DNA from: an uncultured Paraprevotella sp.
GTDB taxonomy: Bacteria; Bacteroidota; Bacteroidia; Bacteroidales; Bacteroidaceae
Length of the DNA: 27,526 nt
Reading direction: 5' to 3'
Assembly (NCBI GenBank): GCA_910584955.1
Contig: CAJUDC010000016.1
Location: 1-27,526, forward strand
The notes under the pieces: generated by a model
What the model saw: only the letters and a program-made list of their open reading frames with translations
The model's database searches: none
What the model was told of the DNA's origin: nothing
Translations under genes and position numbers: made by a program
In this document: positions 10,028 through 16,704 of the stretch, one piece after another
How positions within the stretch are numbered: the first letter of the stretch is position 1
Layout of the letters: the number at the start of each line of letters is the position of its first letter

Positions 10028-10066
10028 TTTTACCAAATGAGAAATACGTCCTATTTTTGTAGGACG
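10028..10066 (+). promoter_or_regulatory. Promoter of the nucleotidyltransferase-DUF5686 pair
   Basis: TATTTTTG at 10052-10059 matches the -7 consensus TAnnTTTG, with TTTT at 10028-10031 in the -33 position and a 20-base spacer. The -7 box lies inside a perfect inverted repeat, CGTCCTA (10047-10053) and TAGGACG (10060-10066). The expected start of transcription is close to 10066, which rules out translation from the ATG at 10069. Confidence 0.65.
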
Positions 10067-10089
10067 AAATGGAAAAAGAGAAAAGAACG

Positions 10090-10803
10090 ATGAAATTTGC
10101 TGTCATTGCGGCGGGTGAAGGCTCGCGTTTGTCGCAGGAAGGTGTGTTGCTGCCTAAACCGTTGGTCACGCTGAACGGCGAGCCGATGGTAGACCGTTTG
10201 ATACGGATATTCGATGCTAACGGGGCGGAGGAGATTGTCATTATAGTCAATACGCTGCATCCGCAGACCGAACGGTATATCCGTGCGCGCGCCGCGCGTC
10301 GCAAAGAAGGTGAGGCACCTATTCGTCTGGTGGTGAAAACTACCCCCAGCTCCATGCATAGTTTTTATGAGTTGAGCACGTGGCTGGAAGATTCTCCTTT
10401 CTGTCTGACCACGGTGGACACCGTGTTTCGGGAAAAAGATTTCTCTGCCTATATTCGGGCTTTCATGCAGTCGGACTGCGACGGTATGATGGCCGTGACC
10501 GATTTTATCGACGACGAGAAACCTCTGTATGTGGGGACGGACGAACAGCTGAGGATTACCGGTTTTTACGATACGCCGGAAAATTGTCGCTATATTTCGG
10601 GAGGCATTTATTGTCTGACGCCGCCGGCCATTGCCACATTGCGCCGGTGTATGGCCGAGGGCCAAAGCCGTATGCGTAATTTCCAGCGCGGACTGGTGGC
10701 CGATGGGCTCCGGTTGCAGGCTTATGTGTTCTCGAAGATTTTGGATGTGGACCATGCTACGGATATTGCCAAAGCCGAGAGTTTCTTGAATGATGTCGAC
10801 TGA
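10090..10803 (+). CDS. Sugar-phosphate-type nucleotidyltransferase, possible CTP:inositol-phosphate cytidylyltransferase
   Basis: This belongs to the NTP-transferase family, which joins a phosphorylated alcohol or sugar to a nucleotide with release of pyrophosphate. With the start at 10090 (237 residues) the protein opens MKFAVIAAGEGSRL, the normal first strand and nucleotide-binding loop. PKPL at 22-25 carries the usual lysine, and Val109-Asp110 and the late DVDHATD (219-225) fit the metal-binding positions. An ATG at 10069 is in frame but sits at the predicted transcription start, so 10090 is preferred; it is preceded by GAGAAAAGA. Lying between ino1 and a CDP-alcohol phosphotransferase, it may make CDP-inositol, as the archaeal inositol-phosphate cytidylyltransferases do. 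That substrate is inferred; a choline-phosphate or sugar-phosphate substrate is also possible. The next gene starts 25 bases downstream. Confidence 0.85.
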   Translation: MKFAVIAAGEGSRLSQEGVLLPKPLVTLNGEPMVDRLIRIFDANGAEEIVIIVNTLHPQTERYIRARAARRKEGEAPIRLVVKTTPSSMHSFYELSTWLEDSPFCLTTVDTVFREKDFSAYIRAFMQSDCDGMMAVTDFIDDEKPLYVGTDEQLRITGFYDTPENCRYISGGIYCLTPPAIATLRRCMAEGQSRMRNFQRGLVADGLRLQAYVFSKILDVDHATDIAKAESFLNDVD

Positions 10804-10828
10804 CAATGTTTAATTAGATGGGTGTAAG

Positions 10829-13429
10829 GTGAAAAGATTGTTTGTTTTTGTATGCGCAGCCTTGTTCATAAACATTCTTCAGGCTGTGGGGCAAGTTGTT
10901 ACGGGGCGTGTGACTGATGATGCGACCGGTGAGCCGTTGCCCGGTGTGCATGTCTATTATGAGGAAGACCGGTCGTCGGGAACCACTACCGATCTTTCCG
11001 GAAAATATTCCATTGCTTTTCGTGAAGGGAAACTGGTGTTTTCCATCATGGGCTTCGAGACCTTTACGGTGGAGGCTTCGGCAGGCCAGACCTTGAATGT
11101 CCGTCTGAAAGAGGCTGCCAAAGCTCTGACTGAGGTGGAAATCAAGAAGAAGAAAGAAAAATACAGCCGTAAGAGCAACCCGGCGGTGGAGATGATGCGT
11201 AAGGTGATTGCCGCCAAGAAGAAGAGCGATTTGCGCCGGCACGACTATTTGAGCTACAGTAAGTATCAGAAGCTGACGCTGGCCATGAACGAAGTGACGG
11301 ACAAGGTGTTTCAGGAAGATAAGTTCAAGCGCATGCCTTTTTTGAAAGATCATGTGGAGACATATCCGGAAACGGGGAAACTCATTCTGCCGTTGACGGT
11401 GGAAGAAACCGTCAGCCGGCAGATCTACCGGAAATCACCGCATTCGGAGAAAACCATCATTCAGGGTTCCCGAAACGAGGGATTGAACGAGCTGTTTAAC
11501 ACGGGTGATATTCTGACCAGTATGGTGAAGGATTGTTTCACCGATGTGGATATTTATGAAGACGAGGTTCGCCTGCTTCAATATCCGTTTATCAGCCCCA
11601 TCTCTACAAAGTCGGCCATCCGTTTTTACCGTTATTTTATTGTCGATACGGTGTTTGTAGATAAAGACAAATGTTTTCAGTTGGATTTCACACCAAACAA
11701 TCCGCAGGATTTCGGTTTTTCCGGTACCCTCTATATCATGGCCGACTCCACCTGGCGTGTCAAGCGGGCCGAACTGGGCATTCCCCATCGTTCGGATGTG
11801 AATTTTGTGGAACAGATGACCATCATTCAGGAGTTCCGGCCTCTTCCTTCGGGCGAGCAGGTACTGATCAACGACAAGATGGTGGTGCAGCTGATGCTGG
11901 CCAAGTTCCTTCAGAAGTTCCAGGTGGAACGCCTCACGCGCTACGCGGACTTCGCTTTCAATCAGATTCCCGACCGTGCTTTCAAGATCAAGGGCGAGAC
12001 CTATACCGATCCCGGTGCCATGATGCGGGATGAGGCCTACTGGGAGGAGCACCGTCCCGAGAAGCTGTCGCGTTCCGAAGGTTCGATGAACGCCTTTGTC
12101 AAGAAGCTTGAAAGCATCAAAGGCTTCAATTTCGTACTTTTTGTGGCAAAGGCCTTTATTGAGAACTTCGTAGAGACAACAGCCGATCCGCACAAACCCA
12201 GCAAGGTGGACATCGGACCGGTGAATACCGTCATATCCCAGAATTTTGTAGAAGGCCTGCGTCTGCGGGCCAGTGCCCAGACCACAGCCAACCTTAGCCC
12301 GCACTGGTTTGCAAAAGGCTACGTGGCCCACGGTTTCAGGGACCACAAATGGAAAGGGATGGGTGAGGTTACCTATTCTTTCAATAAGAAGGATTATCTG
12401 CCCCGTGAGTTCCCCGTCAACAATCTGAGTGTGTCGTATGCCAACGATGTGATGTCGCCCAGCGACCGCTTTGTGCCTACCGACAAGGACAATGTGTTCA
12501 TATCCTATAAATGGACGGATGTGGAGCACATGGCCTATTACGAGCGCTATCATCTGCTTTACGACCGGGAGTGGGAGAACGGCTTACGCTTGAATCTGGC
12601 TTTCCGGCACGAGAAGAACACACCGGCTGGTGCGCTGTTTTATCAGCCGCTGGACGGCAAAGGGCGTCCGTCGTCCGATCCGTTGAATCATAAACGGCAT
12701 ATCGCATATAGCGAAGCTACGGTAGGCGTGAAATTCCAGCCCGGAGCCACGTATGTGAACACCAAGCAGCGGCGTCTGCCCACCAACCTCGATTCGCCCG
12801 TGTATTCCTTGAGCCATACCGTAGGCGTGAAAGGCGTTTTGGGAGGCGAATACGACTATAACTTCACGGAGGCCGGCATCTACAAGCGTTTCTGGATGAA
12901 TTCGTGGGGAAAGATCGACTGTATGCTTAAAGGAGGCGTGCAGTGGAACAAGGTGCCTTATCCGCTGCTGATCATGCCGGCGGCCAACCTCTCCTATATT
13001 ATGGAGGACTATACGTTCAATCTGATCGACAACATGGAGTTTCTCAACGACCGTTATGCCTCGCTCATGGTATCGTGGGACATGAACGGCAAGATCCTGA
13101 ACCGCATCCCGCTGATCCGTAGATTGAAATGGAGGGAATACATCGGCTGTAACGTATTGTGGGGTACGCTCACGGACAAGAACAACCCCTTCCTGGAGCG
13201 TAATGCCGCCGACAGCCGCCTGTTTTACTTCCCGGGTACGTTCGGGCGGGACGGTATGTTTGATTATAATTCAGGGGTAATGGACAGCAAGAAGCCCTAC
13301 GTAGAAGTGGTGGCCGGTGTGCACAACATCTTCAAACTGCTGCATGTGGAATATGTGCGCCGGCTCAACTATATCAAGCCGGGCATGCAGAAATGGGGTG
13401 TCCGCTTTATGCTTCGGGTAACATTCTAA
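10829..13429 (+). CDS. DUF5686-type outer-membrane protein with carboxypeptidase-regulatory-like domain
   Basis: This is a large outer-membrane protein of 866 residues whose function is not established. It starts at GTG; no ATG is available because an in-frame TAA lies at 10811. The first 22 residues are a signal peptide (MKRLFVFVCAALFINILQAVGQ). Residues about 23-95 form a carboxypeptidase-D-regulatory-like beta sandwich (VVTGRVTDDATGEPLPGV...), as in SusC-like and DUF5686 proteins. A basic linker (KKKKEKYSRK) follows, then a long C-terminal part rich in alternating aromatic strands that ends in ...RFMLRVTF. A terminal Phe after a final strand is the usual barrel-insertion signal. It follows the nucleotidyltransferase by 25 bases and is probably in its operon. 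Its 3' end overlaps the converging HAD gene by 23 bases. A link to inositol lipids in the outer membrane is only suggested by position. Confidence 0.88.
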   Translation: MKRLFVFVCAALFINILQAVGQVVTGRVTDDATGEPLPGVHVYYEEDRSSGTTTDLSGKYSIAFREGKLVFSIMGFETFTVEASAGQTLNVRLKEAAKALTEVEIKKKKEKYSRKSNPAVEMMRKVIAAKKKSDLRRHDYLSYSKYQKLTLAMNEVTDKVFQEDKFKRMPFLKDHVETYPETGKLILPLTVEETVSRQIYRKSPHSEKTIIQGSRNEGLNELFNTGDILTSMVKDCFTDVDIYEDEVRLLQYPFISPISTKSAIRFYRYFIVDTVFVDKDKCFQLDFTPNNPQDFGFSGTLYIMADSTWRVKRAELGIPHRSDVNFVEQMTIIQEFRPLPSGEQVLINDKMVVQLMLAKFLQKFQVERLTRYADFAFNQIPDRAFKIKGETYTDPGAMMRDEAYWEEHRPEKLSRSEGSMNAFVKKLESIKGFNFVLFVAKAFIENFVETTADPHKPSKVDIGPVNTVISQNFVEGLRLRASAQTTANLSPHWFAKGYVAHGFRDHKWKGMGEVTYSFNKKDYLPREFPVNNLSVSYANDVMSPSDRFVPTDKDNVFISYKWTDVEHMAYYERYHLLYDREWENGLRLNLAFRHEKNTPAGALFYQPLDGKGRPSSDPLNHKRHIAYSEATVGVKFQPGATYVNTKQRRLPTNLDSPVYSLSHTVGVKGVLGGEYDYNFTEAGIYKRFWMNSWGKIDCMLKGGVQWNKVPYPLLIMPAANLSYIMEDYTFNLIDNMEFLNDRYASLMVSWDMNGKILNRIPLIRRLKWREYIGCNVLWGTLTDKNNPFLERNAADSRLFYFPGTFGRDGMFDYNSGVMDSKKPYVEVVAGVHNIFKLLHVEYVRRLNYIKPGMQKWGVRFMLRVTF

Positions 13430-14147
13430 GCAGCTGGTCAAGACGGGTGATGACGGCGTCGGGCACGCTCTCGTCTTCCGCCTTTTCGGTCCAGCCCTCT
13501 CCTTTGAGCCATACGGTGCGGCAACCGGCAGCGCGGGCCGGCAATACGTCCTTGTCGTACGAATCGCCCACTACGAGTGTCTCACCGGCCTTGAATCCGG
13601 TGGCTTCCACCCCCAGACGGTATATGGCCGGATCGGGTTTGCGCACACCCACCACGGCCGATTCTATCACGCGTCCGAAACAATGATCCAGTCCGAAGTC
13701 GCGCAGGATGGTTTCGATGTTGCCGTAAAAGTTCGACACCAGTACCAGCGGATAGCGTTTCATCAGCCGTTCCAGTGTCTGTCGGCTTTCCGTCACGGTG
13801 CGTCGGGCATAAGCGTAGCAGTAATCGGCTGTTTTTCCGGCCTTTTCCTGCCGTTCCCGTTCGTCAGCCTGCCAGCGTCCCGTCTCTACGAGCTGCCGCG
13901 TCTCTATATCTACCTTCTTTTGCAGCAACACACGGAAATCATCTTCCGACCGGATGATGGGACAGCGGGCCAGCGTGCGTTCCCCGTGGACGTAGGCTTC
14001 GCGGAAGTCCTCTTCGCTCACCGGTATGCCGGCGGCCCGGAAGCCTTCCCATAACACTTTGGCCCAGTGGCGTGCGTTCGTGTCGAGGGTGCCGCCGTAG
14101 TCGAATATCAAGGCCTTTATGTTGGTAAAATCAGTGTTTGTATTCAT
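13407..14147 (-). CDS. HAD-superfamily hydrolase
   Basis: This 246-residue haloacid-dehalogenase-fold protein is probably a small-molecule phosphatase. Motif I is DYGGTLD at residues 16-22, with Asp16 as the nucleophile; the +2 position, normally the acid/base Asp, is Gly18. Motif II is LVLVSNFYGN. The motif III lysine is in VRKPDPAIY, and motif IV is GDSYDKD. The region between motifs I and II is a helical cap of the C1 type. The start codon lies within the end of the CDP-alcohol phosphotransferase gene (17-base overlap), so the two are translationally coupled. In an inositol-lipid setting it could remove phosphate from inositol phosphate or from a lipid intermediate, but no substrate can be read from the sequence. 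Its 3' end overlaps the converging DUF5686 gene. Confidence 0.88.
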   Translation of the reverse strand: MNTNTDFTNIKALIFDYGGTLDTNARHWAKVLWEGFRAAGIPVSEEDFREAYVHGERTLARCPIIRSEDDFRVLLQKKVDIETRQLVETGRWQADERERQEKAGKTADYCYAYARRTVTESRQTLERLMKRYPLVLVSNFYGNIETILRDFGLDHCFGRVIESAVVGVRKPDPAIYRLGVEATGFKAGETLVVGDSYDKDVLPARAAGCRTVWLKGEGWTEKAEDESVPDAVITRLDQLLRMLPEA

Positions 14148-15045
14148 TCAGTCTTTCCGTTAATGTCCGGCATAATTTCTCGTGGCTGCGGCGCATGTAC
14201 AGGAACAGCGCATTCATCACCGTAATCTCGAATACGAAATAGATCCACGGCTGACCGATCAGCAGGCAGATGTATAATGTGATGGCCCGTGTATTGAAAG
14301 TCAGGATGTTGGTATATTTCATCAGTGGCAGACTGCCTCGTCGGAAATCGGCCCGCAGGGGTTCCGGCAGTTCGTCGCCGAACAGATGTTTTATCTTGCG
14401 TTTCAGCGTCTGGAAGGCCGGGGTCATCTGTTCCTGCGAGCGGGTATAGTTGCCGTAGGAGTACAGGAAGATTTTCCAGGCCGGATTCCCTTTCCACGGA
14501 GTGGCGTTGAAGTCTTCGCGCACCTTGCGGTAGCTGTCCAGTTCGCTGCCCGCTTTCCCTTTGATGAAATACAGATGCACGTTGCGGTAGTAATCGGCCA
14601 GCTGGCATTGCTTCACGTGGCATACCAGCCCTGAAAAGGAGGCCAGAATCCATATCCATATTCCCCATTCGGGCGTCAGGCGCAGGCAGATGAAGAAGTA
14701 AATGGAGAAGAACCACACATCGCCGGCAAATCCGTCGAGGATGCGCCCCCAAAGCGTTTTCTTACCCGTCATCCGGGCCAGCTGTCCGTCGGCGCTGTCG
14801 TAAAAATTGGCCCACATCAGCAACGCGATGCCGATGAGCGTGTGCGTCAGATCGGGATAATAGAACATCACGCCGGCGGCGGCTCCCAATACGATGGAAA
14901 ACAGGGTTACCACATTGGGATGCACGTTGAAACGATTGAAGAAGTTGGCCCACATCAGCCCGATCGGTCGGGTGAAGTGTATGTCGAGCCATTCCTCCGT
15001 ATCTTGCGATTTGAAAGTGGATTGCAGTTTGTTGTCTGTTGCCAT
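14131..15045 (-). CDS. CDP-alcohol phosphatidyltransferase-family membrane enzyme, likely inositol-phospholipid synthase
   Basis: This integral membrane enzyme swaps CMP for an alcohol to make a phosphodiester lipid. The 304-residue protein carries the family signature at about residues 82-108: DSADGQLAR, eight residues, then GRILDGFAGD. The first half is canonical, but four residues (GFAG) instead of three separate the last two Asp residues. Hydrophobic segments occur at about 45-80, 110-150 and 245-280, with a long soluble insert between them. It lies 13 bases after the ATP-grasp gene and overlaps the HAD gene by 17 bases, so it is the middle gene of a three-gene operon. With ino1 and a nucleotidyltransferase nearby, either CDP-inositol plus diacylglycerol (or dihydroceramide), or CDP-diacylglycerol plus inositol phosphate, could be the substrates. 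I favour the first because of the nucleotidyltransferase. Confidence 0.9.
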   Translation of the reverse strand: MATDNKLQSTFKSQDTEEWLDIHFTRPIGLMWANFFNRFNVHPNVVTLFSIVLGAAAGVMFYYPDLTHTLIGIALLMWANFYDSADGQLARMTGKKTLWGRILDGFAGDVWFFSIYFFICLRLTPEWGIWIWILASFSGLVCHVKQCQLADYYRNVHLYFIKGKAGSELDSYRKVREDFNATPWKGNPAWKIFLYSYGNYTRSQEQMTPAFQTLKRKIKHLFGDELPEPLRADFRRGSLPLMKYTNILTFNTRAITLYICLLIGQPWIYFVFEITVMNALFLYMRRSHEKLCRTLTERLNEYKH

Positions 15046-15058
15046 ATTGTATGTTTTT

Positions 15059-15916
15059 TTAGCGTTTGTCCGTTGGTTTTGCAGGCTTTTCCACGCAGGC
15101 TGCTATGGCCCGTGCGGCCTCTTTGCGACAGACCGAGAAACTGGGCCAGTCGTTGAAGTCGATCAGGAAAAAGCGTCCGTCGGGCTGTACCACGGCGTCG
15201 CCTCCGTAAACGGTGATTCCAGCAGCGGTGGCCAGTTGGTCGGCCTTTTGCTTCAGTTCCTGCACGTTGAAGGCGAATCCTTGTGCCCGTCCGTTGATGT
15301 TTTCGGTACCGAATTTGCTGAACCCGCCGTTGCGGGTAGGGTAGGAGTGGTGAAAAAATGCCGTGCCGGCCACGCTGTAGAATTTAATCAGGTCGCCGGG
15401 GATGTGCTGTTCCAGAATGTAATGGGCGATGCCTTGTTCGCGTACGGTCTGCATGGTCTCGTCCCATTGGCTGCTGTCGGCAACGAAACGCACGTCGCCC
15501 GCCTGTTGCGTGGTGCGGTCGTCGCGTTTCATCCAGAACGGGAATGCAAACGGCGGCTCTTCTATCGGTCGGTCAGCCGTCGCATAGTCCGGCACGGGAA
15601 TTCCCTTTTCGCGGCACAGGGTCAACAGGGCGCGGCGGTTTAGCTGAAGCCGTCCCCGGGCGCTGTTCTGCACGGGCGTACCGCTTCGTTCGGCTTCGGC
15701 TTCGAGGAGCAATGCGGCGGCGCTGCGGCTCATGGAGAAGATGCGGTCGAAAGGCGCCGCCAAGGTTTCGGCGGTGAGTTCTCTTTCGTCGATAAGCAAC
15801 ACTTCATGTTCGCCCGAAAGCTCCAATTGCTCTTTTACGGTCGTCAAAATGGCGGCGTCCCTGTCCACCGAATTTGGCGAAAACTGTGGGGCGCGTCCCA
15901 CACCCAATATTTTCAT
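15059..15916 (-). CDS. ATP-grasp enzyme of unknown substrate in the inositol-lipid operon
   Basis: This 285-residue protein has an ATP-grasp fold, used to activate an acid or alcohol with ATP. It opens with a Rossmann-like pre-ATP-grasp domain (MKILGVGRAPQFSPNSVDRD), then PFWMKRDD with a nucleotide-binding lysine. It continues with YILEQHIPGDLIKFYSVAG, the usual hinge and strand. The metal site reads YGGDAVV (Asp240), then LIDFNDWPSF (Asp253 and Asn255). The Asp-Asp-Asn set differs from the more common Asp-Glu-Asn and recalls inositol-trisphosphate 5/6-kinases, although RimK and glutathione-synthase relatives are also possible. There is no signal peptide, so it is cytoplasmic. It is first in an operon with the phosphotransferase and HAD genes. 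A role as inositol (phosphate) kinase or lipid-headgroup ligase is speculation from position. Confidence 0.82.
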   Translation of the reverse strand: MKILGVGRAPQFSPNSVDRDAAILTTVKEQLELSGEHEVLLIDERELTAETLAAPFDRIFSMSRSAAALLLEAEAERSGTPVQNSARGRLQLNRRALLTLCREKGIPVPDYATADRPIEEPPFAFPFWMKRDDRTTQQAGDVRFVADSSQWDETMQTVREQGIAHYILEQHIPGDLIKFYSVAGTAFFHHSYPTRNGGFSKFGTENINGRAQGFAFNVQELKQKADQLATAAGITVYGGDAVVQPDGRFFLIDFNDWPSFSVCRKEAARAIAACVEKPAKPTDKR

Positions 15917-15939
15917 TCTGTTGTTGTGTATTTACCAAG

Positions 15940-15970
15940 CAAAGGTACGGAAAAAAAAACAAACGGGAAA
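15940..15970 (-). promoter_or_regulatory. Promoter of the ATP-grasp operon
   Basis: On the minus strand TACCTTTG (15947-15940) matches TAnnTTTG exactly. TTTC (15970-15967) sits in the -33 position with a 19-base spacer. Transcription would start near 15934, about 18 bases before the ATG. Confidence 0.65.
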
Positions 15971-16704
15971 ATATTTTTTACCGTCCCTGTTGGCTTTGTC
16001 CGTTGCCGTCCGTCGGCGTTTTTCTTCGCCGGAACGCCCGTCAAACCGCCCCGAGAATGTTGTGAAACCGTCCGTCCGTTCGCGTCTTTGTTTTTACGCG
16101 ATTCCTGCGGCGTGATTTGCGGTGTAGCTGTTTGGTGTATAGGGAAATAGGACGATATTTCGACGCCTCCCGCAGCGCCCGTCTGTACGCGCTCGGCTTG
16201 TGTGGTGCGCACCGCGACGGGCGGCGGCGTCCTCCGGCGGGCCGACTGAGAGGTAAGGTCCGTGTGGGGAGGCCTGTCGGTGGTTGTCGTCCTCTGGTTC
16301 CGATTCCTTTACACGCGCGGATGCTATTCCGTTCGATCCTCATCGCTGTATGCCTTTTTGAGGCCCTCACGCCGTTGTGGTGCTCGCCGCGTTGTTGCGT
16401 TCCGCTCGTCCCGTTTTGTCGGGATGCGCATGCTGCTCTCTTGGGGTGCGCACTCCGATGAGGCTGTGGCGCTCGCCACGATAAGCTTTTCCCGCCGTCG
16501 GTCGTTCCGTCGCCCTTTACCGCTCCGTAAAATGATTTTATAAAAGCCCCGCCGCGTCCGGTAAGCCGGGCCTTTCCGGCCCGCTTCCCGATGAGGCCTG
16601 TTGCGGGGGCTTAAAGGGGTGTGTGGTGGGCGAAAAAGGGGGTGAATGGGGTTAAGCGATGGAGATTCCGGGCGGTAGAAAATTGCGGATTTGTCAGGAA
16701 ATAT
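15971..16704. other. GC-rich stretch without a credible gene
   Basis: About 730 bases are unusually GC-rich and pyrimidine-skewed, with several overlapping open frames in all phases. None of these has a recognisable domain, a signal peptide or a plausible start. They are rich in Arg, Pro and Cys, as expected from random GC-rich reading. Small dyads occur, for example TCCCG/CGGGA around 16420 and GTGGCG/CGCCAC around 16468. A terminator for the minus-strand gene lies at its right end. It may be a decayed sequence or hold an unrecognised RNA; I see nothing definite. Confidence 0.5.
16535..16612 (-). terminator. Folded terminator after the CoiA-like gene
   Basis: Positions 16544-16555 pair with 16603-16612 (arms around AAGCCCC and GGGGGCTT, with a two-base bulge). 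Inside is a second hairpin, CGGGCC/GGCCCG, at about 16567-16583. Read on the minus strand, the structure runs into TTTTATAAAATCATTTT, a fair T-rich exit. It lies about 90 bases after the stop of the minus-strand nuclease gene. The stem is longer and more branched than a usual terminator. Confidence 0.55.

Noticed and set aside
11435..12553. 372-codon minus-strand open frame opposite the DUF5686 gene
   Set aside because: The plus-strand gene has a signal peptide, domain and barrel end. The antisense frame has none.
15913..16461. Several open frames of 93-127 codons on both strands in the GC-rich block
   Set aside because: They overlap each other in all phases, are Arg/Pro/Cys-rich, and have no domain or start signal. 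This is expected from high GC content with few stop codons.
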